Positions 16,095 to 24,930 of a stretch of 48,016 bases of DNA are shown here, piece by piece. The notes beneath the pieces are model-generated. The model did not search any database, was not told the DNA's origin, and saw only the letters and a program-made list of their open reading frames with translations. How positions within the stretch are numbered: the stretch's first letter is position 1; each line of letters begins with the position of its first letter. The translations under genes and the position numbers were made by a program. The stretch comes from CADEFX01 sp050260355 (GTDB lineage Bacteria; Pseudomonadota; Alphaproteobacteria; Rhizobiales; Hyphomicrobiaceae): the NCBI GenBank assembly GCA_050260355.1, contig JBLNBZ010000050.1, positions 1 to 48,016 of the forward strand, in the 5' to 3' direction.

Positions 16095-16952
16095 ATGACC
16101 ATAAAGGACAGGAGTACCTTTCACTCAGGAGGTCGCGTCGGCTTTCTCCTCATCCACGGCCTGGGTGGCACGCCCGTGGAGCTGCGGTTCGTTGCGCAGG
16201 GGTTGGCGCGTGCGGGGCACACAGTCTATTGCTGCCAGCTCGCAGGCCATTGCGGCACCATCGAGGACTTGCGCACGTCCACGTGGCAGCAGTGGTACGC
16301 CAGCGTGAAGCAGGCCCACGACCGGCTGAAAGAGCACTGCGACATCATCATTGCCGGCGGATTGTCGATGGGCGGCATCCTGGCACTGCACCTCGCTCAC
16401 GAGCGGCCGCAGGAGGTGCACGGGCTGGCCCTCTATGCGCCGACCTTGAAGCTCGACGGCTGGGCCATGCCCTGGTATTCGTTCGTGCTGCGCTGGGTGC
16501 GGCCGACGCCGATCAAATTCGAGCTCAATCTTCCCGAGCACGATCCGTACGGCATCAAGGACGAGCGCCTGCGCGCCTTCGTCGTCGGCAGCATGCTCAG
16601 CGGCGACAGCTCGGAGGCCGGCGTCTTCTCCACGCCGGTGCGCTCCTTCGCTCACTTCAACAGCCTCCTCGCCGTGGTGAAGAAGGAGCTGCGCAAGATC
16701 ACCACGCCGGCGCTGATCATTCACCCACGTGAGGACGACATCGCGAGCCTCGGCAATGCGCTCTATCTGCAGCGCAAGCTGGGTGGACTGGTCGACACCG
16801 TCGTGCTCGACGATAGCTACCACATCGTCACGCTTGATCGGCAGCGGCACGTGGTTGTCGAGCGCTCGATCGCCTTTGCCGAGGCGATCGAGAAGAGCGC
16901 CGATCAGCGTGCAGCGATCGCCCGTCCGCTGCATCGCGTCGCTGCGGAGTAG
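16095..16952 (+). CDS. Alpha/beta hydrolase (carboxylesterase/monoacylglycerol-lipase type)
   Basis: Cytoplasmic serine hydrolase of 285 residues. It has the oxyanion-hole HGLGGTP, the nucleophile elbow GGLSMGG, an acid in HPREDDIAS, and the catalytic histidine in DDSYHIVTLD. The pattern is close to the Est30-like short-chain carboxylesterases. No signal peptide. It follows the aminotransferase gene at a distance of 150 bases on the same strand, so cotranscription is possible. Physiological substrate unknown. Confidence 0.88.
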   Translation: MTIKDRSTFHSGGRVGFLLIHGLGGTPVELRFVAQGLARAGHTVYCCQLAGHCGTIEDLRTSTWQQWYASVKQAHDRLKEHCDIIIAGGLSMGGILALHLAHERPQEVHGLALYAPTLKLDGWAMPWYSFVLRWVRPTPIKFELNLPEHDPYGIKDERLRAFVVGSMLSGDSSEAGVFSTPVRSFAHFNSLLAVVKKELRKITTPALIIHPREDDIASLGNALYLQRKLGGLVDTVVLDDSYHIVTLDRQRHVVVERSIAFAEAIEKSADQRAAIARPLHRVAAE

Positions 16953-16974
16953 CAGAGACCAACGCGCGGCGTGG

Positions 16975-17013
16975 GCGCCCGGCAGGGGAAAGCAATCGTC
17001 GTCCGCCGGGCGC
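16975..17013. terminator. Hairpin between convergent genes, possible bidirectional terminator
   Basis: GCGCCCGGC (16975-16983) pairs with GCCGGGCGC (17005-17013), nine perfect pairs around a 21-base loop. It sits in the 85-base gap where the esterase and the GNAT gene converge. No T tract on either side. Confidence 0.45.
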
Positions 17014-17037
17014 GTCGCGGTTCAGGCGCGAGGAGGC

Positions 17038-17613
17038 TCAGGCAGCCTTCACCAGGCGTGTCTGCAGGTCGAGGACGGCCATCATGAAGCCGACGCGGTC
17101 CTCGACAGCCTCTGCGAGGATCGAGAAGTAGTTGGCCCCCTCGGGCACGATCTCGCCGACGACCTCGCCATACTCGAAATGCAACTCCGCCTCGTGCTTG
17201 CGGGCGATGGCTTGCATTTTCGAGTTCTCGGCAAGGCAGCTCATGTAGAGAAGCTGCACCCCGCGATTGCGTGCCGTCCGGATCACGCGCCCCATCAGCT
17301 CGGTGCCGATTCCCTGATCCTGGTATGCCTTCTCCACCGAGAATGCGGCCTCGGCTTCGCGCCCCCATGTGTGGCCGAGCTTCCTGAGCTCGGCGGCGGC
17401 GCGCACCTCGCCATCGACGATAAAGCCGAAGACGAGGCTGCCCATGTCGTTCATCCTGGCGGCGTAGTCCTCGATGAAGGCGTCAGCTACGCCATGCGCG
17501 AAGCGCAGGCGGCGGCTGTCCTTGTCGAGCCGCAGCAAGTGGTCGCGAAACTTGCCGCTCTCGGACGGCCACAGCTTGCGGATAATGCCTTCCGGCAGAC
17601 GGCTCTTGCTCAT
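17038..17613 (-). CDS. GNAT-family N-acetyltransferase
   Basis: Acyl-CoA-dependent acetyltransferase of 191 residues with unknown acceptor. The GNAT beta-sheet and motif A are visible: EAAFSVEKAYQDQGIGTELM (acetyl-CoA loop QDQGIG), then IRTARNRGVQLLYMSCLAENSKM, with the fourth-strand pattern of the family. The N-terminal half (LRLDKDSRRLRFAHGVAD) resembles stand-alone versions of the GNAT domain found in protein-acetylating enzymes. GGAG lies 7 bases before the second of two close ATGs (17613), which is therefore preferred over 17619. The gene is convergent with the esterase and divergent from zapE. Confidence 0.85.
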   Translation of the reverse strand: MSKSRLPEGIIRKLWPSESGKFRDHLLRLDKDSRRLRFAHGVADAFIEDYAARMNDMGSLVFGFIVDGEVRAAAELRKLGHTWGREAEAAFSVEKAYQDQGIGTELMGRVIRTARNRGVQLLYMSCLAENSKMQAIARKHEAELHFEYGEVVGEIVPEGANYFSILAEAVEDRVGFMMAVLDLQTRLVKAA

Positions 17614-18004
17614 AATCATGCTCCGTTCCAGCCTGGCGTATGCGGTGCGGCCTTGAGCTTTGCGCCTCTTGGGCTGCACCGGGACGAGCGCTATTGCATT
17701 GCACAATAATGATGTCGAATGACAAAGATTTGTAGGCAATTTTTCGCACAAAGAGGTGACGAAAACTCATGCTGCGCCGCGATAAAAGTGCAAGCTCTAG
17801 CGCCGATTTTTGCGGTCGTATCGGTCCGATGCGCCCTGCACATGCGCGCGGCTTCGCCGCCTTGACCCCAACCGGTCGAGCGGATAGCCGTCGCGGGCCA
17901 TCCCAAAGGCCCGCGAATCGCAGCATCGAGCGGTTCAGGCAACATCCATCCGACTGTCGAGCGCCCTCAGGCGGGGTCGCCGCACACGCTGAGCCAGCAT
18001 CCGC
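17614..18004. promoter_or_regulatory. Divergent spacer between the GNAT gene and zapE
   Basis: No gene seen. An AT-richer stretch at about 17690-17800 probably holds the promoters. It contains a dyad TATTG-N7-CAATA (17692-17708) with TGCATTGCA inside. Further on, TCGCGGGCC (17891-17899) pairs with GGCCCGCGA (17908-17916), a nine-pair hairpin with an 8-base loop about 90 bases before the zapE start, possibly an upstream terminator or leader structure. Confidence 0.45.
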
Positions 18005-19135
18005 ATGTCCAAGGCGCTTCTGGAACGCTACCAGGCTCGCGTTGCCGCAGGCGAGATGGAGGCCGATCCGGCCCAGCTTGCCGCAACCGAGCGGCTGGCG
18101 GCGCTGGCGGCGGCTCTCCAGCGCTGGCGCCCAAGCCGCGGATGGAGCCTCACCGGACTGTTCGGCCCCAAGGGCGAGCCGCCCCGCGGTCTCTACATCC
18201 ATGGCAAGGTGGGCCGGGGCAAGACCATGCTCATGGACCTCTTCTTCCGCTCGGTCGCCTTCGAGCCGAAGCGGCGGATCCACTTCCACGAGTTCATGGC
18301 CGAGGTGCACGACCGCATCGGCGAGGCGCGCAAGCACATCGAGGGCGATCCGATCCCACACGTGGCCTCGCAGATCGCCCAAGGTTGCGGGCTGCTCTGC
18401 TTCGACGAGCTGCACGTCACGGATATCGCCGATGCCATGATCCTCGGACGGCTTTTTGCCGGGCTGTTCGAGAGGAAGGTGGTGATGGTGGCGACATCGA
18501 ACGCCCATCCGCGTGAGCTTTACCTGAACGGCCTCAACCGGGAGCTGTTCGTGCCGTGCATCGAGCTTATCGAACGGAATATGGAGGTGCTGGAGCTCGC
18601 CGCGGCCAAGGACTTTCGCCTTGAGAAGCTGGCCGGGCAGCAGCTCTACTTCACGCCTGTCGACGAGACTGCGCGCAAGGCGCTCAGAGCGGTGTTCACG
18701 CGCCTGACGGGCGTGGCCCGCGGGAGCCCAATGGACCTGGACGTGAAGGGCCGCACGCTCAGGGTGCCGGAAGCCGCGCGCGGGGTGGCCCGCTTCTCGT
18801 TCTCGGATCTATGCGAGAAGCCGCTCGGAACGCTCGACTATTTGCACATCGCCCATGCTTTTCACACCGTGATCATCGAGGGCATTCCCCGGTTGCCGCC
18901 GGAAAAGCGCAACGAGGCGCGCCGCTTCATCAATCTGATCGATACGCTGTATGATGCCCGCGTCGGCCTCATTGCCTCGGCACAGGCCGAGCCTGACCAG
19001 CTCTACCCCTCCGGCGATGCAGCGGCGCTGTTCGAACGGACGGCGAGCCGGCTGATCGAGATGCGCAGCGAGGCGTACCTTTCCGGCCGTATGGGTCGCA
19101 TCAGGTCCGCTGCGCCCGCTACCCCCGCTATTTGA
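18005..19135 (+). CDS. zapE: Cell division protein ZapE (AFG1-like ATPase)
   Basis: P-loop ATPase of 376 residues; in Escherichia coli ZapE acts at the Z ring late in division, and the mitochondrial relatives (AFG1/LACE1) act in protein quality control. The AFG1 pattern is intact: GLYIHGKVGRGKTMLMDLFF (Walker A GKVGRGKT), HFHEFMAEVH, LLCFDELHVTDIADAMIL (Walker B), VATSNAHPRELY, and NRELFVPCIELI. The tail of about 20 residues is low-complexity. Its last codons overlap the 3' end of the convergent bolA gene by 8 bases. Confidence 0.93.
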   Translation: MSKALLERYQARVAAGEMEADPAQLAATERLAALAAALQRWRPSRGWSLTGLFGPKGEPPRGLYIHGKVGRGKTMLMDLFFRSVAFEPKRRIHFHEFMAEVHDRIGEARKHIEGDPIPHVASQIAQGCGLLCFDELHVTDIADAMILGRLFAGLFERKVVMVATSNAHPRELYLNGLNRELFVPCIELIERNMEVLELAAAKDFRLEKLAGQQLYFTPVDETARKALRAVFTRLTGVARGSPMDLDVKGRTLRVPEAARGVARFSFSDLCEKPLGTLDYLHIAHAFHTVIIEGIPRLPPEKRNEARRFINLIDTLYDARVGLIASAQAEPDQLYPSGDAAALFERTASRLIEMRSEAYLSGRMGRIRSAAPATPAI

Positions 19136-19403
19136 TCTCCTCGCCCGGTGCGTGAGCCTTGATTGCGAGCGCATGCACCTTACCTTTAAGAAGGTCGGCC
19201 AGTGTCTCGTTCACCAGGCGGTGACGTTCCAGGCGCGACTTACCGGCGAACATCGGCGAAACCACGAGCACGCGGAAGTGACTTTCGCCTGTGCCCGGCG
19301 AAGAGCGGTGGCCGGCGTGCAGGTGGGACTCATTGATCACGTCGAGCCGAATGGGCTCGAGTGCGACCATCAACCGTTCGCGGATCATGTCTTCTGCGGC
19401 CAT
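19128..19403 (-). CDS. bolA: BolA-family protein
   Basis: Small protein of 91 residues, a partner of monothiol glutaredoxins in iron-sulfur and iron regulation. The BolA core is clear: the helix IRERLMVALEP, the strand LDVINESHLHAGH, the conserved ESHFRVLVVSPMFAGKSRLERHR, and HALAIKAHAPGEE. AGGA lies about 11 bases before the ATG chosen (MAAEDMIRERL). Placement beside the DnaJ-like gene, cobS and cobT is a familiar alphaproteobacterial arrangement. Confidence 0.92.
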   Translation of the reverse strand: MAAEDMIRERLMVALEPIRLDVINESHLHAGHRSSPGTGESHFRVLVVSPMFAGKSRLERHRLVNETLADLLKGKVHALAIKAHAPGEEIK

Positions 19404-19531
19404 CGGCGCGGCGTCCTGATGCGTCAAGGTTGGGAGGAGTCTGCGCCGCAGGTTGCTCTTGCGCAACGCCGGGTGCAAGTGTGCCGGTCGGCGCTTGTGC
19501 GCCGGCCTCCTCTCGGATCATACTCGACCAA

Positions 19532-20161
19532 ATGAAGCTCGACTCGAAATACTTCGATCTGATCCGGGTCAGGCCGCCGCAAGACGCCGTCCTGCGCAAG
19601 GATGCGCCTTTGTGCCAGTGGAAGGGCTGCACCGAGGCGGGACTGCATCGTGCGCCCAAGGGTCGCGGCCACGACGGGCAGTATTACGTCTTCTGCATGG
19701 ATCATGTGCGTCAATACAATGCCTCCTACAACTATTTCGAAGGCATGAGCGACGCCGAGGTCGACGACTTTCGCAAGAGCGCAGTGACGGGCCACCGGCC
19801 GACCTGGAAGCTCGGCGAGAACGCCTGGGCAGCCGGGCGAGAGGCTCTGAACTCGGCACGGCGATTCGCGCGATTCGCGCGTGGTGCGCCCTTGGATTCG
19901 CATGGACTTTTCGGTGATCGAGCCGAGGCGGGGGCGACCCCGCATGCGGAACGCAAGAGGCCCCTGCGGCATCTCGAGCGTAAGGCCTTGGAGGCCATGA
20001 ACCTGACCGAGAACGCCTCGCGCCAGGAGATAAAATCGCGCTTCAAGCTGCTCGTAAAGCGGCATCATCCCGATGCCAACGGCGGGGATCGAGGGGCGGA
20101 AGAAAAGTTGCGTGAAATCATCCAAGCCTATAATTATTTGAAGCAGGTGGGTCTAGTCTGA
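19532..20161 (+). CDS. DnaJ-like protein with C-terminal J domain
   Basis: Co-chaperone-like protein of 209 residues. Unlike DnaJ, the J domain is at the C-terminus (about residues 148-207) with the HPD motif at 179-181 that triggers DnaK ATPase activity. The N-terminal part has Cys28, Cys33, His39, Cys55 and His58 in a spacing that could bind zinc, and a tyrosine-rich QYNASYNYFEGMSDAEVDDF segment conserved in this family. The ATG is the only sensible start. It is divergent from bolA with 128 bases between them, and precedes cobS on the same strand. Its client is unknown. Confidence 0.88.
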   Translation: MKLDSKYFDLIRVRPPQDAVLRKDAPLCQWKGCTEAGLHRAPKGRGHDGQYYVFCMDHVRQYNASYNYFEGMSDAEVDDFRKSAVTGHRPTWKLGENAWAAGREALNSARRFARFARGAPLDSHGLFGDRAEAGATPHAERKRPLRHLERKALEAMNLTENASRQEIKSRFKLLVKRHHPDANGGDRGAEEKLREIIQAYNYLKQVGLV

Positions 20162-20249
20162 CCCGCTTATATCCCAAGCAACAGAGCCGGCGTCTCCAGG
20201 CCCCCGCCCGGGCAGCGTCGAGCGGGGCAAACGAACCGGAACTCAAGAC

Positions 20250-21242
20250 ATGCGCGCGCAAGCTCAGGCTGGTGTCCCCGGCCTCCCGGATATGAATGTG
20301 TCGGTGCGGCAAGTGTTCGGCATCGACACCGATCTCGAGGTGCCGGCCTACTCCAAGGCCGCCGATCATGTCCCTGACCTCGATCCCGACTACCTGTTCA
20401 ACAGGGAAGTGACGCTGGCGATTCTGGCCGGCTTCAAGCACAACCGGCGCGTCATGATCCAGGGCTATCACGGCACTGGCAAGTCAACGCACGTCGAGCA
20501 GGTTGCCGCGCGGCTGAATTGGCCCTGCGTGCGCATCAACCTGGACAGCCACGTCTCGCGCATCGACCTGGTCGGCAAGGACGCCATCGTCCTCAAGGAC
20601 GGCAAGCAGGTCACGGAGTTCCGCGAGGGCATGCTGCCCTGGGCGCTGCAGAACAACATCGCGCTCTGCTTCGACGAGTACGACGCGGGCCGTCCCGACG
20701 TGATGTTTGTCATTCAGCGCGTGCTCGAGGTGGCGGGCAAGCTGACGCTGCTCGACCAGACCAAGGTCATCCGCCCTCACCCGGCGTTCCGCATGTTCTC
20801 GACGACGAACACGATCGGCCTGGGCGACACCTCCGGCCTCTATCACGGCACCCAGCAGATCAACCAGGGCCAGATGGACCGCTGGTCGATCGTCGCCACG
20901 CTCAACTACCTGCCGCACGACAACGAGGTGAACATCGTGCTGGCGAAGGCGAAGTCGTACAACAAGAGCGAGGCGAAGCGTAAGGTCATCAGCAACATGG
21001 TGCGCGTGGCCGATCTGACGCGGCAGGCCTTCATCAATGGCGACCTGTCGACCGTGATGAGCCCGCGCACGGTGCTCACGTGGGCCGAGAACGCCGAGAT
21101 CTTCGGCAACATCGGCTTTGCCTTCCGCCTGACGTTCCTCAACAAGTGCGACGAGCTCGAGCGCCCGCTGGTTGCCGAGTTCTACCAGCGCTGCTTCGGC
21201 GAGGAGCTGCCCGAGAGCGCCGCCAACCTGGCGCTAAGCTGA
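20250..21242 (+). CDS. cobS: Cobaltochelatase subunit CobS (AAA+ ATPase)
   Basis: Subunit of the aerobic, ATP-dependent cobaltochelatase CobNST that inserts cobalt into hydrogenobyrinic acid a,c-diamide in cobalamin synthesis. At 330 residues it has the usual length. Walker A is GYHGTGKST (72-80), Walker B lies in IALCFDEYDAGRPDV, and the sensor region is FRMFSTTNTIGLGDTSG. The N-terminal block NVSVRQVFGIDTDLEVPAYS is a CobS hallmark. The cobT gene starts 8 bases after its stop. No B12-riboswitch box was seen in the 88-base spacer upstream, so control by cobalamin is not evident here. CobN is not in the window. Confidence 0.96.
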   Translation: MRAQAQAGVPGLPDMNVSVRQVFGIDTDLEVPAYSKAADHVPDLDPDYLFNREVTLAILAGFKHNRRVMIQGYHGTGKSTHVEQVAARLNWPCVRINLDSHVSRIDLVGKDAIVLKDGKQVTEFREGMLPWALQNNIALCFDEYDAGRPDVMFVIQRVLEVAGKLTLLDQTKVIRPHPAFRMFSTTNTIGLGDTSGLYHGTQQINQGQMDRWSIVATLNYLPHDNEVNIVLAKAKSYNKSEAKRKVISNMVRVADLTRQAFINGDLSTVMSPRTVLTWAENAEIFGNIGFAFRLTFLNKCDELERPLVAEFYQRCFGEELPESAANLALS

Positions 21243-21250
21243 GGCACCGG

Positions 21251-23164
21251 ATGGCAGTACCGGCGGGCAGCAAGAAGAAGGAGGCGCCTTCCGAGCCGTT
21301 CAAGCGCGCGCTCGCGCTGGCGGTGCGCGCCATCGCCGGCGATGAGCAGGTGCAGGTCTCCTACGCGCCCGGCAAGCCCGAGCTCGACGGCAAGAGCGTG
21401 CAGCTTCCCGAGCCGTCGCGCGTACCATCGGCCAAGGAGATCGCGGTCATCCGCGGATGGGCCGACAGCTTCGCGCTCACGGCTGCGGTCCACGATGCCA
21501 AGGTGCATGCGCGGCTGGCCCCCGAGGCGGGGCCGGCGCGCTCGGTCTTCGAGGCGGTCGAGCGCGCACGCGTGGAGGCGCTGGGCTGCAACCGCATGCC
21601 GGGCATGGCCGGCAACCTCACCGCCAAGGTCGAGGACCAGTACGGCCACGGCCGCTACGCCGACGTGTCCGAGCGCTCGGAGGCGCCCATCGAGGACGCG
21701 CTTTCGCTCATCGTGCGCGAGCGGTTGACCGGCCTGAAGCCCCCCGAGACGGCGCAGGCGCTGGTCGATGTGTGGCGCCCCTGGATCGAGGAACGTGCGT
21801 CCAAGGCGCTTTCCCGGATGGAGGCGGTGGCCGAGGATCAGGCCTCGTTCGGACGCATCATGCGCGAGATGCTGAAGGCACTCGAGCTGTCCGAGGAGCT
21901 GTCGGAGGGCGAGCAGGAGGAGGGCGACAGCGAGAACGAGGACCAGCCCGACAGCGGCGATTCCGATTCTCAGGACAACCCCGACAGCGCCGACGAGCAG
22001 GAGCAATCCTCCGACGAGCAGCGCGCCGACGGAGAGGAAGGCGAGACGACGGAGTCGGATACCGGCGAGACCGACCAATTCGACGCCGACGCCGACGGCG
22101 ACGAGATGGCCGACACGCGCGAGCCATGGCGGCCGAACACCAGCGTGCTCGATGATCCGGAAGCCCACGGCTACAAGGTCTTCAATCGCACGTTCGATGA
22201 GGAGATCGCCGCCGAGGAGCTGTCGACGCCGGACGAGCTCGAGCGGCTGAGGTCGTTCCTGGACAAGGAGCTGCGCAATCTCTCCAGCGTCGTGTCGCGG
22301 CTCGCCAATCGGCTGCAGCGCAAGCTGCTGGCGCAGCAGAACCGCGCCTGGGATTTCGATCTCGAGGAGGGCATGCTGGACGTGCGGCGGCTGCCGCGCA
22401 TCATCATCGACCCGCTGTTCCCGCTGTCCTTCAAGCGCGAGCGCGACACCGACTTCCGCGATACCGTGGTGACGCTGCTGCTCGACAACTCGGGCTCGAT
22501 GCGCGGCCGCCCGATCATGGTTGCGGCATGCTGCGCCGATATTCTGGCACGCACGCTCGAGCGTTGCGGCGTGAAGGTCGAGATCCTGGGCTTCACGACG
22601 CGTGCGTGGAAGGGCGGCCAGTCGCGCGAGGCGTGGCTCGCCGCAGGGAAGCCGGCGGCGCCCGGCCGTCTCAATGATCTGCGCCACATCATCTACAAGA
22701 CGGCGGACGCACCGTGGCGCCGCGCCAAGCGCAGCCTTGCCCTGATGATGCGCGAGGGGCTGCTCAAGGAGAACATCGACGGCGAGGCGCTCGCGTGGGC
22801 GCACAACCGCCTGCTGGTGCGTTCCGAGCAGCGCAAGATCCTGATGATGATCTCGGACGGTGCGCCGGTCGACGACTCGACGCTCTCGGTCAACTCCGGC
22901 TGCTATCTGGAACGGCACTTGCGCCAAGTTATCGAGGAGATCGAGACGCGGTCGCCGGTGGAGCTGATTGCCATCGGCATCGGGCACGATGTGACCCGCT
23001 ACTACCGGCGGGCCGTCACGATCAGCGACCCGACAGAGCTCGCGGGCGCGATGACCGATCAGCTTGTCGAGCTGTTCGAGGAGCAGGGGCGAGCTGCACC
23101 TGGTGGCGGCATGTCGCGCAGAGCTGCCCTGAGAGCGGCGCAGTCAGGGCGCAAACTGCACTAG
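21251..23164 (+). CDS. cobT: Cobaltochelatase subunit CobT
   Basis: Partner of CobS in the aerobic cobaltochelatase, 637 residues. The N-terminal half (up to about residue 210) is the CobT-specific part. A strongly acidic Glu/Asp/Ser-rich linker follows at about 215-290. The C-terminal half is a von Willebrand A domain with the metal-ion site DNSGSM (Asp412, Ser414, Ser416), and further MIDAS elements in ISDGAPVDD. This layout matches CobT of Pseudomonas denitrificans-type pathways. The start is the ATG 8 bases after the cobS stop, giving MAVPAGSKKKEAP; longer open frame upstream lies within cobS and is not used. Confidence 0.96.
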   Translation: MAVPAGSKKKEAPSEPFKRALALAVRAIAGDEQVQVSYAPGKPELDGKSVQLPEPSRVPSAKEIAVIRGWADSFALTAAVHDAKVHARLAPEAGPARSVFEAVERARVEALGCNRMPGMAGNLTAKVEDQYGHGRYADVSERSEAPIEDALSLIVRERLTGLKPPETAQALVDVWRPWIEERASKALSRMEAVAEDQASFGRIMREMLKALELSEELSEGEQEEGDSENEDQPDSGDSDSQDNPDSADEQEQSSDEQRADGEEGETTESDTGETDQFDADADGDEMADTREPWRPNTSVLDDPEAHGYKVFNRTFDEEIAAEELSTPDELERLRSFLDKELRNLSSVVSRLANRLQRKLLAQQNRAWDFDLEEGMLDVRRLPRIIIDPLFPLSFKRERDTDFRDTVVTLLLDNSGSMRGRPIMVAACCADILARTLERCGVKVEILGFTTRAWKGGQSREAWLAAGKPAAPGRLNDLRHIIYKTADAPWRRAKRSLALMMREGLLKENIDGEALAWAHNRLLVRSEQRKILMMISDGAPVDDSTLSVNSGCYLERHLRQVIEEIETRSPVELIAIGIGHDVTRYYRRAVTISDPTELAGAMTDQLVELFEEQGRAAPGGGMSRRAALRAAQSGRKLH

Positions 23165-23207
23165 GGAGCGGGAGCAGAGGCCGGCCGGCGGGGAGCAAGG
23201 CATCAGC

Positions 23208-24284
23208 ATGTTCAGCCGGCGACGGTTCCTACCGGCCCTGATTGCCTGCGCCCTCATTGCGTTGCTCGCCCTGCCAGCGGCGGCGCAACGCCGAGCGGTT
23301 GCCGCGCCGCAGCCGGAGCCGATCGAGATTTCGGCTCAACGGGTCGAGGTATTCGAGAGGGCCAATCCATCGCGACTGCGGTTTGGGCGTCTCGAGTTCC
23401 TCGGCGGGCTCATGCTCAAGTCCGCGCACAAGGACTTCGGAGGCCTGTCCGATCTCGTCGTCACGCCGGATGGCCGACAGCTTCTGGCCATCTCGGATGA
23501 GGGCACGTGGCTCTCGGCGACTATTTCCTACGACGGCCTGAAGCCCGCGGGGCTCACGAATGCGCGCATCGGCCGGCTGCTGGGATTAGGCGGAGCAGGT
23601 CTGGCCCGCAAGCGTGACCACGATGCGGAGTCGATGGCGCTGCTCGACGGCACGCTCGCCCGAGGCACGGTGCTGATCGGCTTCGAGCGCAATCACCGTA
23701 TCGGCAGGTTTCCGGTGGTCGGCGGCGCCGTCCAGCCGGTGACGAGCTATCTCAAGCTACCGGCAGAGGCGCGGCGCATGCGCTCGAACAAGGGGTTCGA
23801 AGCGCTGACGGTCATGCGAGGGGGCGCGTTCAAGGGCGCAGTCGTTGCGATCTCGGAGCGCTTCCCGGACCCGCAGGGGAACCACAGCGGCTGGATCTGG
23901 GTCAAGGGCGTGCCGCACCGATTTGGGATGACGGACCTGGGCGAGTTCGATGTGACGTCTGCCGCGGCGCTCGAGGACGGCGCGCTCCTCGTGCTGGAGC
24001 GCCGCTTCCGCTGGACGGAAGGGGTGAAGATGCGATTGCGCTACCTTCGATCCGGCTCCGTCGCGCCCGGCGCGGTCGTCACTGGGGACGTGCTGCTCGA
24101 GGCCGACATGGGCTACGAGATCGATAATATGGAGGGACTGGCGGTGCACCGGGGGCCGCGCGGCGCCCTTGTGCTCACGCTCATCTCGGACAACAACTTC
24201 AACGCGCTGATGCAGCGGACGCTGCTGCTACAGTTCGCGCTTCACACGGAGGATCTGGCCGCCGCGCAACGCCCGCAGCGATAG
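23208..24284 (+). CDS. Exported esterase-like phytase-family (phytase-like beta-propeller) protein
   Basis: Secreted or periplasmic protein of 358 residues. The N-terminus MFSRRRFLPAL followed by a long hydrophobic stretch ending LPAAAQR has a twin-arginine motif. The body resembles the 'esterase-like activity of phytase' family: GGLSDLVVTPDGRQLLAISDEG, HDAESMALLDG, LIGFERNHRIGRF, NKGFEALTV, and a C-terminal MEGLAVH and LISDNNFN. Activity in this family is poorly defined. It follows cobT by 43 bases but has no evident link to cobalt insertion. Confidence 0.85.
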   Translation: MFSRRRFLPALIACALIALLALPAAAQRRAVAAPQPEPIEISAQRVEVFERANPSRLRFGRLEFLGGLMLKSAHKDFGGLSDLVVTPDGRQLLAISDEGTWLSATISYDGLKPAGLTNARIGRLLGLGGAGLARKRDHDAESMALLDGTLARGTVLIGFERNHRIGRFPVVGGAVQPVTSYLKLPAEARRMRSNKGFEALTVMRGGAFKGAVVAISERFPDPQGNHSGWIWVKGVPHRFGMTDLGEFDVTSAAALEDGALLVLERRFRWTEGVKMRLRYLRSGSVAPGAVVTGDVLLEADMGYEIDNMEGLAVHRGPRGALVLTLISDNNFNALMQRTLLLQFALHTEDLAAAQRPQR

Positions 24285-24307
24285 GAGCGGACCGTATCCG
24301 AACCGTA

Positions 24308-24601
24308 TCAGGCTGCAGCGCCCTCGATCGCCTTGCGCACCTCACGTCGCAGGCGCCGGCAGCGGTCGGACAGGTCGTCCTCTTTCGCTTTCAGCAGGTA
24401 GGCATCGAGCCCGCCGCGATGCTCGACCGACTTCAAGGCGTGCGCGCTGATGCGCAGCCGCACCTTGCGCTTCAGTGCGTCGCTGATCAGCGTCACCTCG
24501 CACAGGTTCGGCCGGAAGGTGCGCTTGGTCTTGTTCTCGGCGTGGCTTCGCAGCTGACCGGACATCGGCAGCTTGCCGGTGAGCTCACAGCGCCTCGTCA
24601 T
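24308..24601 (-). CDS. rpmB: 50S ribosomal protein L28
   Basis: Ribosomal large-subunit protein of 97 residues. It begins TRRCELTGKLPMSGQ, a clear L28 signature, followed by SHAENKTKRTFRPNL and LRISAHALKSVEHRGGLDAYL. AGGA lies 9 bases before the ATG chosen; an in-frame GTG 9 bases upstream sits against that AGGA and is less likely. Single-gene unit, convergent with the phytase-like gene. Confidence 0.96.
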   Translation of the reverse strand: MTRRCELTGKLPMSGQLRSHAENKTKRTFRPNLCEVTLISDALKRKVRLRISAHALKSVEHRGGLDAYLLKAKEDDLSDRCRRLRREVRKAIEGAAA

Positions 24602-24930
24602 CGTCGTCACTCCTGGGTCTTCGCCGCGCCGCGCACAAGGCCTATGGCCGGGACATTCCCGCTCGAGTAAAGGAAATGGAAATGGAACAGTCCGCGGATG
24701 TCTGCATCCACGGTACCGCGCGGCTTCTATAGGCGGGGCGGTCAGCGCCCGTCAAGAGGCCGCCGCGTGCTCGAAGGGCCACGCATACCGGCTACTTTGG
24801 GCGGATGACCTCTTTGTTAATGAAACCGCCCGAGAGTTCGGCGATCACATATTCGTCGCAAAAGCGCACTACCGCAGGGAGTGGCGCGTGCGGCATACCA
24901 TTTCGCTGCTCGGAGTTTGTGGAGGTCATA
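24602..24930. promoter_or_regulatory. Divergent spacer between rpmB and the DUF3108 gene
   Basis: No gene is supported: the plus-strand frame that runs into the DUF3108 gene from 24805 lacks a usable start signal and family resemblance. It should contain the rpmB promoter and the leader of the DUF3108 gene. AT-rich stretches occur at about 24665-24690 and 24805-24860. Confidence 0.45.

Noticed and set aside
20162..20249. Possible cobalamin riboswitch before cobS
   Set aside because: No B12-box-like sequence is visible and the spacer is too short for the full element.
21182..22987. 601-codon minus-strand frame opposite cobT
   Set aside because: Mirror of cobT caused by high GC; the composition is leucine/arginine-rich and motif-free.
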